From: Flavobacterium humidisoli
GTDB lineage: Bacteria > Bacteroidota > Bacteroidia > Flavobacteriales > Flavobacteriaceae
Assembly (NCBI RefSeq): GCF_023272795.1
Contig: NZ_CP096829.1
Coordinates: forward strand, 1,798,001-1,862,000
DNA length: 64,000 bases
Reading direction: 5' to 3'
Of the stretch, positions 33,453 to 42,345 are shown piece after piece. A program made the translations under genes and the position numbers. The stretch's first letter is position 1, and each line of letters starts with the position of its first letter. The notes under the pieces are model-generated. The model did no database searches. It saw only the letters and a list, made by a program, of their open reading frames with translations, and had not been told where the DNA came from.

Positions 33453-33842
33453 ATGAGTTCAATATTCACTAAAATAGTTAACGGAGAAATTCCGGCATAC
33501 AAAATCGCTGAAGACGAGAACTATTTAGCATTTTTAGATGTAAATCCAAATGCAAAAGGACACACGCTTTGTATTCCGAAACAAGAAATCGATAAGATTT
33601 TTGATATGGACGAAGAACTGTATTTAGGGCTGATGAAGTTTTCTAAAAAAGTTGCGGCGGCTCTAGAAAAGACAGTTCCATGCAAAAGAATCGGAATTGC
33701 CGTTGTTGGACTTGAAGTGCCTCATGCACACGTACATTTGATTCCGTTAAACCACATGGATGAAATGCGTTTTATCGATAAAGTTTCTCTTTCAAAAGAA
33801 GAATTTGAAGCTTTAGCAAAAGATATTCAATCGAATTTATAA
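33453..33842 (+). CDS. HIT-family nucleotide hydrolase (HINT-like)
   Basis: 129 aa. The histidine triad is PHAHVHLIPL near residue 90. N-terminal IFTKIVNGEIPAYKIAEDENYLAFLDVNPNAKGHTL is the HINT pattern (quoted in part). It hydrolyses adenosine phosphoramidates. The gap from greA holds a run of related words (CAGTTAAACGA repeated at 16-bp spacing, 33411-33437) but no strict heptad array. Confidence 0.92.
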   Translation: MSSIFTKIVNGEIPAYKIAEDENYLAFLDVNPNAKGHTLCIPKQEIDKIFDMDEELYLGLMKFSKKVAAALEKTVPCKRIGIAVVGLEVPHAHVHLIPLNHMDEMRFIDKVSLSKEEFEALAKDIQSNL

Positions 33843-33880
33843 GGATTTCGACTTCGGTCAGTCTAAGAAAACAGATAACT

Positions 33881-33914
33881 AAAGTGCAGTAAATTGATTA
33901 CTGCACTTTTTTAT
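33881..33914. terminator. bidirectional terminator overlapping the histidine kinase stop
   Basis: Perfect 10-bp stem AAAGTGCAGT / ACTGCACTTT with a 9-nt loop and T-run. The right arm contains the last codons and the stop (33898-33900) of the minus-strand histidine kinase. Confidence 0.85.
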
Positions 33915-35049
33915 TTAATGAGATCTGGAAAGTAGTTCCTTTTCCAATTTCAGAATTCAGGACTTTTATTTTTCCATTGTGATATTCCTCTACAATTCTT
34001 TTAGTTAAAGAAAGACCAAGACCCCAGCCACGTTTTTTAGTCGTAAAACCAGTTTCAAAAATAGTTTTAAATTGTTTTTTAGGAATTCCGCTTCCAGAAT
34101 CTTTAATATTGATTTTTACATGATTTGCATCTTGTTCAAGATAAAGATCTAGTGTTCCTTTTCCTTTCATAGCATCAATAGCATTTTTGACCAAATTTTC
34201 TATCGTCCAGCTATGCAATGTTGGATTTATCATAACTAAAACAGGTTCGTCTGGAGCTTGAAATGAAAATGCGACCTGTTTAGAAAAACGAGATTGTAGA
34301 TATTCATAAGCAGTTTTAGTTTCTTCTATAATATCGTGAAGTTCTAAAACAGGTACCGAACCAATTTTGGAAAAACGATCTGTAATAGTCTGCAGACGTT
34401 CAATATCTTTTTCGATTTCAGTGCTAATAGACGGATCAATATCTTCTGTCTTCAATATCTCGACCCAGCCAATTAATGAAGAAAGAGGCGTTCCAATCTG
34501 ATGTGCTGTTTCTTTTGCCATTCCTGCCCAAAGTTTGTTTTGGGTAGCCATTTTTGTGCTTTTGTAAAAATTGTAAATTAAAGCAATACATAAAAATATA
34601 ATCAGAAGCAGAGCAATCGGATAATATTTGAGTTTATTTAGCAATGAAGAGTTGCCATAATATAAGGTCTGGTATTTTCCTGGAGCATATTCGAAAGTGA
34701 TTGGTTCATTTTCATTTTTTAGCTTATTCAAGAAAGCGATCCTTTTTTTCTTATCATTCAGAATTTCGTCAGGAACATTTACTGCACTCACCACTTTATC
34801 GTACAGCATTATTATACCTGGAATTGAAGTGTTATTGTTGAAAATCTGAAGAGGAAGCTCTACATCGGTATTTTCATCGGCATTCACTATTGAAATTTGT
34901 GCTTTTACAAAAAGGTTCATTTTTAGGCGTTCTTCATTTTTAAAAATTTGGAAGAAAGTATAAGTATTCCAAAGAATTAGAGAAATGATTATAAAACAGA
35001 CCGAAATAATAATCCAGCGGGTTGTATTTGTTCTTTCAGAAAAAGACAT
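33898..35049 (-). CDS. orphan sensor histidine kinase
   Basis: 383 aa from ATG 35049 (MSFSERTNTTRWIII). Two membrane helices (about 13-30 and 145-165) bound an extracytoplasmic loop. No HAMP is visible. The H-box reads AKETAHQIGTPLSSLIGW with the phospho-acceptor His, the N-box ENLVKNAIDAMKGKG, and G-boxes are GSGIP and GWGLGL. There is no response regulator next to it, so its partner is elsewhere. Confidence 0.9.
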   Translation of the reverse strand: MSFSERTNTTRWIIISVCFIIISLILWNTYTFFQIFKNEERLKMNLFVKAQISIVNADENTDVELPLQIFNNNTSIPGIIMLYDKVVSAVNVPDEILNDKKKRIAFLNKLKNENEPITFEYAPGKYQTLYYGNSSLLNKLKYYPIALLLIIFLCIALIYNFYKSTKMATQNKLWAGMAKETAHQIGTPLSSLIGWVEILKTEDIDPSISTEIEKDIERLQTITDRFSKIGSVPVLELHDIIEETKTAYEYLQSRFSKQVAFSFQAPDEPVLVMINPTLHSWTIENLVKNAIDAMKGKGTLDLYLEQDANHVKINIKDSGSGIPKKQFKTIFETGFTTKKRGWGLGLSLTKRIVEEYHNGKIKVLNSEIGKGTTFQISLNKKVQ

Positions 35050-35164
35050 ATCAGTTTTTTTGAGGTATAAATATAACGAAATATACACATTTTATATTTT
35101 GCCAATGTGGAAAGATTTTTCGTTTTTATCTGCAAAACTATTTCTTCGAATTAAACCATTTCAA

Positions 35165-35172
35165 TACTTTTG
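35165..35172 (+). promoter_or_regulatory. -7 element upstream of flavin reductase gene
   Basis: TACTTTTG, 38 bp before the ATG. No clear -33 TTG at the usual distance. Confidence 0.4.
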
Positions 35173-35209
35173 TAGCTACTAAAATGAGATTCTGTCTAAA
35201 TTTTAAAGT

Positions 35210-36085
35210 ATGATCAGTGTTAACCCAAAAGAGATTCCAACGGCCAAATTGCAAGGCTATCTGCAGAGTTCAATCGGACCGAGGCCTATTGCTTTTGCAA
35301 GTACAATTAGCGAAACAGGGATTCCAAATTTATCTCCCTTTAGTTTCTTTAATGTATTTAGTGCAAATCCGCCCATATTGGTTTTTTCGCCATCAAGACG
35401 TGTTCGCGATAATACGATTAAGCATACTTTAATTAATGCCGAAGCAACTCGAGAAGTAGTGATAAATGTTGTAAATTACGATATTGTACAGCAGACTTCT
35501 TTAGCAAGCACAGAATATGGAGATGGAGTAAATGAATTTATTAAAGCTGGATTAACCCAAATTCCTTCAGATTTAGTAAAACCATATCGTGTAAAAGAGT
35601 CTCCCGTTCAGTTTGAATGTAAGATTACACAGATTATTCCGTTAGGAACAGAAGGAGGAGCAGGGAATCTGATTTTATGCGAAGTGGTGAAAATTCATAT
35701 CGACGAATCGATTCTAGATGAAAACGGAGCAATCGACCAGCATAAAATTGACTTGGTTTCTAGACTTGGAAATAATTGGTATTCAAGATCTAATCAAGGA
35801 CTTTTTGAAGTTGCAAAACCCTTGACAACACTAGGAGTTGGAGTAGATGCAATACCAGATTTTGTAAAAGAAAGCCCTGTTTTTGATGGGAATGATTTAG
35901 GCAAATTAGGCAATATTGAATCCTTGCCTACAAAAGAAGAAGTTAGTATATTTGTGAAAGAAAATTTCGCAGTCAAAGGAGTTTTAAGCTCAGATGACCA
36001 GAAAAAAGTACACTTAGAAGCCAAAAAATACTTGGATAATGGCGATGTAGAATCGGCTTGGAAAGTACTTTTAGCTAAAAAATAA
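35210..36085 (+). CDS. flavin reductase-like FMN-binding protein
   Basis: 291 aa. The N-terminal split-barrel flavin-reductase domain (GPRPIAFASTISETG, then NLSPFSFFNVFSANPP) binds FMN. The C-terminal third (from about 220) is an added helical region without a named motif. Substrate unknown; such proteins often act as partner reductases. Followed after 33 bp by DUF3127, suggesting co-transcription. Confidence 0.85.
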   Translation: MISVNPKEIPTAKLQGYLQSSIGPRPIAFASTISETGIPNLSPFSFFNVFSANPPILVFSPSRRVRDNTIKHTLINAEATREVVINVVNYDIVQQTSLASTEYGDGVNEFIKAGLTQIPSDLVKPYRVKESPVQFECKITQIIPLGTEGGAGNLILCEVVKIHIDESILDENGAIDQHKIDLVSRLGNNWYSRSNQGLFEVAKPLTTLGVGVDAIPDFVKESPVFDGNDLGKLGNIESLPTKEEVSIFVKENFAVKGVLSSDDQKKVHLEAKKYLDNGDVESAWKVLLAKK

Positions 36086-36118
36086 AAAGAAATAGAAACA
36101 ATAATTAAATAGACGAAG

Positions 36119-36490
36119 ATGGAAGTTACAGGAAAAGTAAAAGTGGTTAACCCAGAGCAGCAAGTTAGTGCCTCATTCAAAAAAAGAGAGTTAGTTGTTA
36201 CTACTGAGGAGCAGTATCCACAACATATTTTAATCGAATTTACACAAGATAAATGCGATTTATTGAGTAGCTATAAACAAGGAGATGCAGTAAAAGTTTC
36301 TATCAATTTAAGAGGAAGAGAATGGGTTAACCCACAAGGAGAAACTAGATATTTCAATAGTATTCAAGGTTGGAGAATCGAAAGATTAGCTCCAGAAGGA
36401 CCTGCACAAGGAGCACCAATGCCAGCTGCAGAAACTTTCGCACCAGCAACAAGTATAAACGAAGACGAACCAGACGATTTACCGTTCTAA
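36119..36490 (+). CDS. DUF3127 protein (ssDNA-binding-like OB fold)
   Basis: 123 aa. MEVTGKVKVVNPEQQV and RELVVTTEEQYPQHILIEF are characteristic of DUF3127, an OB-fold family restricted to Bacteroidota. The C-terminal tail is acidic and ends DEPDDLPF, like the tip of SSB proteins that recruits partner enzymes. That tail supports a DNA-metabolism role, although none is established. Confidence 0.85.
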   Translation: MEVTGKVKVVNPEQQVSASFKKRELVVTTEEQYPQHILIEFTQDKCDLLSSYKQGDAVKVSINLRGREWVNPQGETRYFNSIQGWRIERLAPEGPAQGAPMPAAETFAPATSINEDEPDDLPF

Positions 36491-36499
36491 AAAAGGTTT

Positions 36500-36534
36500 A
36501 AATTCCAAATTATAAATTCCAAATTCCAATTCAT
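36500..36534. repeat. heptad array, AAATTCC word (5 units)
   Basis: Five 7-bp units AAATTCC/AAATTAT/AATTCAT, starting 10 bp after the DUF3127 stop. It is the complement of the TTTGGAA-type word used 115 bp further on. Confidence 0.85.
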
Positions 36535-36648
36535 AACTATGTTTTGGGATTTGGAATTTTAGTTTTTGATTCTTTTTGTTTAAAGAAGCAAAAATATTAC
36601 TCATAGTTTTGTCATTTCTACGAAGGAAAAATAATAAGATGGTGAAAC

Positions 36649-36690
36649 ATTGGAATTTGGAATTTTATTATTGGAATTTAAAAATTGATT
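36649..36690. repeat. heptad array, TTTGGAA word (6 units)
   Basis: Six 7-bp units based on ATTGGAA/TTTGGAA/TTTTATT run to within 10 bp of the aat start codon. Together with the inverse array at 36500 they fill much of the 210-bp gap, which otherwise shows only the word ATTTGGA near 36547. Confidence 0.85.
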
Positions 36691-36700
36691 ATTTTTAAGA

Positions 36701-37339
36701 ATGTACTATTTATTCAACGATTTGTTTTTTCCGCCCGTTACAGAAGCTGATGAAGAAGGGGTTTTGGCCATTGGGGGTGATCTAAGTTCAGAACGTTTGC
36801 TATTGGCTTACAAAAGCGGTATTTTTCCTTGGTTTAACGAAGGAGAACCGATTCTTTGGTGGGCACCAAACCCAAGGATGGTCTTGTTTTTTGATGAATT
36901 GGTGATATCCAAAAGCATGAAAAAGATCCTCAACAAGAAAATGTTTAAGGTCACTTATAACAAGAATTTCAAAGAAGTAATTTCAAATTGCCAGCAGATA
37001 AAACGTGAAGGCCAAAATGGAACTTGGATTTCTGATGAAATGATAGAAGCGTACTGTAAATTGAATGAAAAGGGAATAGCTAAATCTGTAGAGGTTTGGC
37101 AAGATGATATTTTGGTTGGAGGTTTGTACGGAATTGATTTAGGAGATATTTTTTGCGGAGAAAGTATGTTTTCTAAAGTTTCAAATGCTTCAAAAACAGC
37201 TTTTATTGCTTTAGCCTTATATTTGAAGAAAGAAAATTATAAACTATTGGATTGTCAGGTTTACAATCCGCATTTGGAGAGTTTAGGCTGCAGAGAAATT
37301 GAGCGCGAAGAGTTTATGTCCATTTTAAAAAGTAAATAG
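36701..37339 (+). CDS. aat: leucyl/phenylalanyl-tRNA-protein transferase
   Basis: 212 aa. It attaches Leu or Phe to the N-terminus of proteins for degradation by the N-end rule. Family features: FPPVTEADEEGVLAIGGDLS, SGIFPWFNEGEPILWWAPNPR and GLYGIDLGDIFCGESMFS (quoted in parts). Followed by the MOSC gene after 4 bp. Confidence 0.95.
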   Translation: MYYLFNDLFFPPVTEADEEGVLAIGGDLSSERLLLAYKSGIFPWFNEGEPILWWAPNPRMVLFFDELVISKSMKKILNKKMFKVTYNKNFKEVISNCQQIKREGQNGTWISDEMIEAYCKLNEKGIAKSVEVWQDDILVGGLYGIDLGDIFCGESMFSKVSNASKTAFIALALYLKKENYKLLDCQVYNPHLESLGCREIEREEFMSILKSK

Positions 37340-37343
37340 AAAA

Positions 37344-38138
37344 ATGAATGCAATTTACAGCGTAAAAGAAATTTATATTTATCCGATAAAAAGTTTGGCA
37401 GGAATCAGTCTTAAGTCTGCAAAAGCTGAAGAAATGGGATTTGAAAACGATCGACGTTGGATGCTCATTGATGCAGAAAATCAAATGCTGACACAGAGAG
37501 AGCATCGCATTATGAGTCAGTTTTATCCCCAGATTTCAAATGGGAAAATCAGTATTACTTTTCAGGATCAAAAACATGAATTTTCTACAGATGAACATTT
37601 AGAAAACGCAATAGCAGTAAATGTCTGGGATGATAAAAGTGAAGTTGTTGAGGTAAATCATGAAACTTCAAAATGGTTTAGCCAGCATTTAGGCTTTGAA
37701 TGCAAATTGGTTAAAATAATAAAAAACGGAGATCGTAAACACGAAAGCTCCAGATTAAAAGAAACATTCAATGTGAGTTTGGCAGACGGTTATCCATATT
37801 TATTGATTGGATCCAAAAGCTTGGATTTTTTGAATGAGAAGCTCGATGAAAAAATTACCATAAAAAGATTTCGTCCCAATATTGTAATAAGTACTGAAAA
37901 TCCTCATGAAGAAGATGATTTTAAGACTTTTACAATAGGTGAAGTTCAATTTAAAAACATAAAACCCTGCGGAAGATGTGTCATGGTAAACAATGATCCA
38001 GAAAATGGACGTTTGAAAAAAGAACCTTTGAAAACTTTAAGTAAATACAGAAATGTAGATAACTCGGTTTTATTTGGCACTAATATCGTGAGTTTGAATT
38101 CTGGGATTATCAGCGTGGGAGATGAGGTTGTTTTCTAG
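37344..38138 (+). CDS. MOSC-domain protein with N-terminal beta-barrel
   Basis: 264 aa. The N-terminal MOSC_N barrel (IYPIKSLAGISLKSAK) precedes the MOSC domain (FRPNIVIST and KPCGRCVMVNNDPENG, with the conserved Cys). MOSC proteins handle molybdenum cofactor sulfur or reduce N-hydroxylated compounds (YcbX, mARC-like). No molybdoenzyme gene is adjacent. It overlaps the convergent thiF gene by 4 nt. Confidence 0.88.
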   Translation: MNAIYSVKEIYIYPIKSLAGISLKSAKAEEMGFENDRRWMLIDAENQMLTQREHRIMSQFYPQISNGKISITFQDQKHEFSTDEHLENAIAVNVWDDKSEVVEVNHETSKWFSQHLGFECKLVKIIKNGDRKHESSRLKETFNVSLADGYPYLLIGSKSLDFLNEKLDEKITIKRFRPNIVISTENPHEEDDFKTFTIGEVQFKNIKPCGRCVMVNNDPENGRLKKEPLKTLSKYRNVDNSVLFGTNIVSLNSGIISVGDEVVF

Positions 38139-38845
38139 AAATTCAGTTTTATAAAGTTCCAGTTTAAAGTATTAAAAATTACCAATTCATTTTTTAAAGT
38201 TGGTAATTCTAAAATCAATTTTAAGGTTTCGTGCGCCATCATGTTGCCTATAATTCCAGGCAATGTTCCTAGAACGCCGTTTAAATTGCAGTTCGGAACA
38301 TCTTTTGGATCGGGCATTTCAGGAAATAAATCTCTAAGATTTTTACTTCCGTTATGATTGAAAACAGCAATCTGACCTTCAAATTTTAAAATACTTCCGT
38401 AAACCAAAGGTTTGTTAAGCTGAACGCAAGTATCATTGACTAAATAACGAGTCGAAAAATTATCAGAACCATCGACAACAAGATCATATTGCTGAATGAT
38501 TTTTGACGCATTTTCAGCAGTTAATTTTTCATTAATCGCCATAGCTTCAATCAACGGATTTAGTTTTGAAACGACATCTTTTGCGACAACTGCTTTGTAT
38601 TGACCAATTTCATTTTCAGTATATAAAATTTGTCGATGAAGATTGTGAATTTCAATGGTGTCAAAATCCATGATTCCAATAAAACCAACTCCTGCAGTTG
38701 CAATGTATTGTAAAATCGGGCAGCCCAAACCGCCTGCGCCAATTACTAAAACTTTAGCTTTTTTTAATTTTTCTTGTCCCTCATCGCCAATTTCAGGCAG
38801 AATAGTTTGTCTATTGTAACGAAGAAATTCTTGTATTATACTCAT
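38135..38845 (-). CDS. thiF: ThiF/MoeB-family adenylyltransferase
   Basis: 236 aa. The E1-like nucleotide site is VIGAGGLGCPILQYIA, the metal-binding Asp is in DGSDNFSTRYLVND, and the conserved PNCNLNGVLGTLPGIIG follows. The zinc-binding Cys pairs of MoeB are absent (the CYRC site reads NLRD). It would adenylate the C-terminal Gly of ThiS for sulfur loading. Last gene of the thiamine operon, 82 bp after thiH with a heptad array in that gap. Confidence 0.88.
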   Translation of the reverse strand: MSIIQEFLRYNRQTILPEIGDEGQEKLKKAKVLVIGAGGLGCPILQYIATAGVGFIGIMDFDTIEIHNLHRQILYTENEIGQYKAVVAKDVVSKLNPLIEAMAINEKLTAENASKIIQQYDLVVDGSDNFSTRYLVNDTCVQLNKPLVYGSILKFEGQIAVFNHNGSKNLRDLFPEMPDPKDVPNCNLNGVLGTLPGIIGNMMAHETLKLILELPTLKNELVIFNTLNWNFIKLNF

Positions 38846-38869
38846 TTTAATTTAGTCTTAAAGTTGGAA

Positions 38870-38955
38870 AGTCAAAAGTCAAAAGTCAAAAGTCGAAATT
38901 TAAAGATTAAAGTCAAGTTTTGGACTTTATGACTTTTGACTTTCAAACTTTCGAC
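38870..38955. repeat. heptad array, AGTCAAA word (4 exact units plus decaying flank)
   Basis: Four 7-bp units AGTCAAA/AGTCGAA at 38870-38897, then related words in both orientations (GACTTTA, GACTTTT) to 38955. The array crosses the thiH stop and supplies the codons of the last residues (KFESQKS), so repeat sequence has become coding. Confidence 0.8.
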
Positions 38956-40063
38956 TATATGCCTCGTGCCAATCCTTCCAAACAGGTTCATAGCCAGCAT
39001 TTTTTATGATTTTTGAAATTTCTTCTGCTGAGCGTTCATCGCTGATTTCGAACTGTTCCAAAGATTGCGGGTCTACAACATAACCACCTGGATTTGTTTT
39101 AGAACCTGCACTCATGCTCGTAACGCCAATTGGAATAATATTGTTTCTAAATTTCTCATTTTCGCGAGTTGAAATCGAAATTTCTAAATCTTCATTCCAT
39201 AATCTATAAGCGCAGATTAATTGCGTCAAATCCTTATCATCCATAATAAAATTGGGTTCGATAATTCCTTCGGCTGGACGGAGACGAGGAAACGAAACCG
39301 AATATTTAGTCTGCCAATATTTCTTTTGAAGATAATCTAAATGCAGAGCGTTAAAAAAACTATCAGTTCGCCAGTCTTCCAAACCTAATAAAACGCCCAA
39401 ACCAATTTTATGAATTCCTGCAGAACCAATTCTGTCCGGAGTTTCCAATCGATAATCGAAGTTTGATTTTTTACCTTTGGTATGATACTTTTTGTAAACT
39501 TCCTGATGATAAGTTTCCTGATAAACCAAAACCGAATATACTCCAGCGTTATGCAAACGCTCATAATCTTCTGTCGAAAGCGGTTGTACTTCTACTGAAA
39601 TAATCGAAAAATCTTCTTTAATTAAATTAATCGCATTGAGGAAATAATTGATGTTTACCGTGTAATTCGCCTCTCCCGTAACCAATAAAACATGATCGAA
39701 ACCCGTTTTTTTTAAGGCTTCAACTTCAAGTTTTATCTCAGCATCAGTCAGCGTTTTTCTTTTGATTTTATTGTCTAAGCTAAATCCACAGTAGGTACAA
39801 ATGTTCTGGCATTCATTGCTCAGATATAACGGGGCATACATTTGGATGGTTTTTCCAAAACGCTTTTTGGTGATTTCATGGCATTTTTGTGCCATTTGCT
39901 CTAAATAATTTTGAGCAATAGGAGAGATTAAAATCAAAAAATCATCGAGATTGTATTTGGTTTTAGCCAATGTTCTTTCGACATCTTTTGATGTGGTTTT
40001 GTATATTTTGGATTGAATTGTGTACCAATTATATTGCTCAAAAATAGATTTAAAAGTATTCAT
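38927..40063 (-). CDS. thiH: 2-iminoacetate synthase ThiH (radical SAM)
   Basis: 378 aa. Splits tyrosine to p-cresol and dehydroglycine for the thiazole. The [4Fe-4S] motif is CQNICTYCGF (CxxxCxxC); YLSNECQNICTYCGFSLDN is typical ThiH. GVTSMSAGSKTNPGG near residue 320 is also family-specific. The last residues are encoded by a heptad array, so the C-terminus is probably variable among strains. Confidence 0.94.
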   Translation of the reverse strand: MNTFKSIFEQYNWYTIQSKIYKTTSKDVERTLAKTKYNLDDFLILISPIAQNYLEQMAQKCHEITKKRFGKTIQMYAPLYLSNECQNICTYCGFSLDNKIKRKTLTDAEIKLEVEALKKTGFDHVLLVTGEANYTVNINYFLNAINLIKEDFSIISVEVQPLSTEDYERLHNAGVYSVLVYQETYHQEVYKKYHTKGKKSNFDYRLETPDRIGSAGIHKIGLGVLLGLEDWRTDSFFNALHLDYLQKKYWQTKYSVSFPRLRPAEGIIEPNFIMDDKDLTQLICAYRLWNEDLEISISTRENEKFRNNIIPIGVTSMSAGSKTNPGGYVVDPQSLEQFEISDERSAEEISKIIKNAGYEPVWKDWHEAYSRKFESQKS

Positions 40064-40084
40064 GTGAGTTTAGTTTTACTGCAA

Positions 40085-40210
40085 AAGTTTTTTAACGCAA
40101 AGCGCGCTAAGAATACGCAAAGATCGCTAAGCTTTGAGTTCTTGTCTTTGACAAAAAGTCCGCAAAGCTTTGCGAACTTTGCGAAAAAACCTTGCGGACT
40201 TTGCGTTAGA
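40085..40210. repeat. CGCAAAG-word repeat cluster
   Basis: The gap between thiH start and thiG stop is filled with CGCAAAG/CGCTAAG (40096-40131) and its complement CTTTGCG (40166-40206), at irregular 7-13 bp spacing. Complementary blocks could fold into a large hairpin in the polycistronic mRNA. Confidence 0.7.
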
Positions 40211-40216
40211 AAAAAA

Positions 40217-40993
40217 TTACTCATAAAGAAAAGAAGTCAAAGGACTAGAAGCAGAAGCATAATTTTGTTGATTGGCAACTTTAGCTTCAAAAGCTTTTCT
40301 TCCGGCAATTACCGCTTCCTTAAAAGCCTCAGCCATTAGGCTTGGATTTCCAGCAACAGCAATTGCGGTATTCACCAAAACAGCATCGGCACCAATTTCC
40401 ATTGCTTTTGCAGCGTGAGACGGTGCTCCAATTCCAGCATCAATGATAACAGGAACAGTACTTTGTTCGATAATAATTTCTAGGAAATCAATCGTTTTTA
40501 ATCCTTTATTGCTTCCAATTGGCGAACCCAAAGGCATAACGGCAGAAGTTCCAGCACTCTCCAAATGTTTACATAAAACGGGGTCTGCATGAATGTAAGG
40601 AAGCACGATGAAGCCGAGTTTTGCCAATTCCTCAGTTGCTTTTAAAGTTTCAATAGGATCAGGCATTAAATATTTTGGATCGGGATGAATTTCTAGTTTT
40701 ACCCAATTGGTTTCCAGAGCTTCACGAGCCAATTGCGCAGCAAAAACAGCTTCTTTTGCATTTCTAGCTCCCGAAGTGTTGGGCAATAAATTAATATTTG
40801 GATGATTTAAATGCGATAAAATAGCATCTGTATCAGTCTCAAGATCAATACGTTTTAAAGCAACAGTAACCAATTCACTTTCCGAAGCCAAAATAGCAGC
40901 TTCCATCTCTTTATTTGAACCAAATTTTCCCGTTCCCAGAAACAAGCGGGATCGAAAGGTTTTATCTCCTATATTAAACAATGATGTTTGCAT
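40217..40993 (-). CDS. thiG: thiazole synthase ThiG
   Basis: 258 aa. TIM-barrel enzyme that assembles the thiazole phosphate from DXP, ThiS thiocarboxylate and dehydroglycine. [16 protein letters not shown], the catalytic Lys in [19 protein letters not shown] and [23 protein letters not shown] are diagnostic (quoted in part). It overlaps thiE by 20 nt. Confidence 0.96.
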   Translation of the reverse strand: MQTSLFNIGDKTFRSRLFLGTGKFGSNKEMEAAILASESELVTVALKRIDLETDTDAILSHLNHPNINLLPNTSGARNAKEAVFAAQLAREALETNWVKLEIHPDPKYLMPDPIETLKATEELAKLGFIVLPYIHADPVLCKHLESAGTSAVMPLGSPIGSNKGLKTIDFLEIIIEQSTVPVIIDAGIGAPSHAAKAMEIGADAVLVNTAIAVAGNPSLMAEAFKEAVIAGRKAFEAKVANQQNYASASSPLTSFLYE

Positions 40994-41612
40994 GTAATTT
41001 TTCGTTTAATTGTTGAATTAATTTTTCTTTCTCATCACTTTCGGTAATGATTCCAGAAACGGCAATTCCGTGAATTCCAGTCTCTATTAACGGACTCACA
41101 TCTCTTAATGTGATTCCTCCAATGGCATAAACAGGAATTTCGATGTTATTTTTTTTCAGTTTTTGAAGAATTTCGTAATAGCCAGATAGTCCCAAAATAG
41201 GACTCAGCTTTTCTTTTGTATTCGTAAATCTAAAAGGCCCCAAACCAATATAATCACATCCATTTTTGACATGATTTTCGATATCTTCAAAAGTGTTAGC
41301 AGTTCCTCCAATAACTTTGGTAGGGCCTAAAATTGCTCTTGCTTCATCGATTTTGGTATCGGTTAATCCTAAATGAACTCCGCAAGCATCTATTTCTTTC
41401 GTAAGATGTAAATCGTCATTTACAATAAAATTGGCGGTGTACTTTTCGCATAAATATTTTACCTCTTCCGCTAAAGTGAAAGTATCTTTTTGAGTTTGGT
41501 TTTTAAATCTCATTTGAACCCAATTACAGCCAGCATCAAGTGCCTTATGAATGTTGTACAATTGTTTTTCGATGGTTTCGCCTTGCGAGATGTATTGCAA
41601 TTTGTTATACAT
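40974..41612 (-). CDS. thiE: thiamine-phosphate synthase ThiE
   Basis: 212 aa from ATG 41612 ([13 protein letters not shown]). A start four codons upstream would deepen the overlap with thiD. TIM barrel with [10 protein letters not shown], the phosphate/Mg region [22 protein letters not shown] (quoted in part), [14 protein letters not shown] and [15 protein letters not shown]. It couples HMP-PP to the thiazole phosphate. This copy keeps the catalytic motifs, unlike the shorter thiE2 upstream. Confidence 0.93.
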   Translation of the reverse strand: MYNKLQYISQGETIEKQLYNIHKALDAGCNWVQMRFKNQTQKDTFTLAEEVKYLCEKYTANFIVNDDLHLTKEIDACGVHLGLTDTKIDEARAILGPTKVIGGTANTFEDIENHVKNGCDYIGLGPFRFTNTKEKLSPILGLSGYYEILQKLKKNNIEIPVYAIGGITLRDVSPLIETGIHGIAVSGIITESDEKEKLIQQLNEKLHANIIV

Positions 41613-42345
41613 AATGATATCCAATTAAAGTTGTCGTTGAACTTAAGTAGTTTTCAATATAGTTTTTAGCGTTTTTACAGGCTTCAGGTATGGTTTGATT
41701 TAGAGCTAAATTTGATGTAATTGCAGCAGAAAGCACACAGCCTGAACCATGTTTTTCAAAGCATTTCTGGTTTGACGGAAGCAATTCTAAAACTTCATCT
41801 TTTAGAAATAAAAGATCTGTCCCTAAACCTTTTTCGTTATGTCCACCTTTTAATAAAATGTTCCTTGAGAATTTATTTTCTTTAAAGCCAAAATCAGGAA
41901 AGAGAATTTTGGCTTCATTATAATTTGGCGTAATCAAATCGATTTTTGAAAGTATTGTATTTAAGCTTAAATGATCTTCAATATTCATAAATTCAAATTT
42001 TGTGGTCGATTTTAAGACTGGATCCCAAACGATTTTTGTCAAAGGAGAAAGCAGTTTTACAGTCACAAGAATTTCGTTTAAATCCTGTAAAGAAGAAACA
42101 ATTCCGATTTTCACCGCACTGATTTTATAGTTTAAAAACAATGTTTCCATAGATCGAAGTACAAAACTTAGATCAGTCCACTGAATTTCATAAAACTGAT
42201 TTTCGGTTTGAATCGTATTTGCTGTCGAAATAGCAAAACCAGTAACTTTATGCTGTTCAAATGTTTTGATGTCAGCCAAAATTCCAGCACCTCCAGAAGG
42301 ATCTAAACCTGCGATTGTTAATACGAAAGGGCGATCTGTTGACAT
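41605..42345 (-). CDS. thiD: hydroxymethylpyrimidine (phosphate) kinase ThiD
   Basis: 246 aa. Phosphorylates HMP and HMP-P. Ribokinase-like: VLTIAGLDPSGGAGILADIK at the start, WDPVLKSTTK mid-protein, and the anion-hole motif HGSGCVLSAAITSNLA with the catalytic residues. Overlaps thiE and thiE2 by 8 and 28 nt, so translation is coupled. Confidence 0.95.
   Translation of the reverse strand: MSTDRPFVLTIAGLDPSGGAGILADIKTFEQHKVTGFAISTANTIQTENQFYEIQWTDLSFVLRSMETLFLNYKISAVKIGIVSSLQDLNEILVTVKLLSPLTKIVWDPVLKSTTKFEFMNIEDHLSLNTILSKIDLITPNYNEAKILFPDFGFKENKFSRNILLKGGHNEKGLGTDLLFLKDEVLELLPSNQKCFEKHGSGCVLSAAITSNLALNQTIPEACKNAKNYIENYLSSTTTLIGYHYV

Noticed and set aside
40013..40339. Plus-strand frame over the thiH-thiG gap
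   Set aside because: It runs through a repeat block and the antisense of conserved genes.
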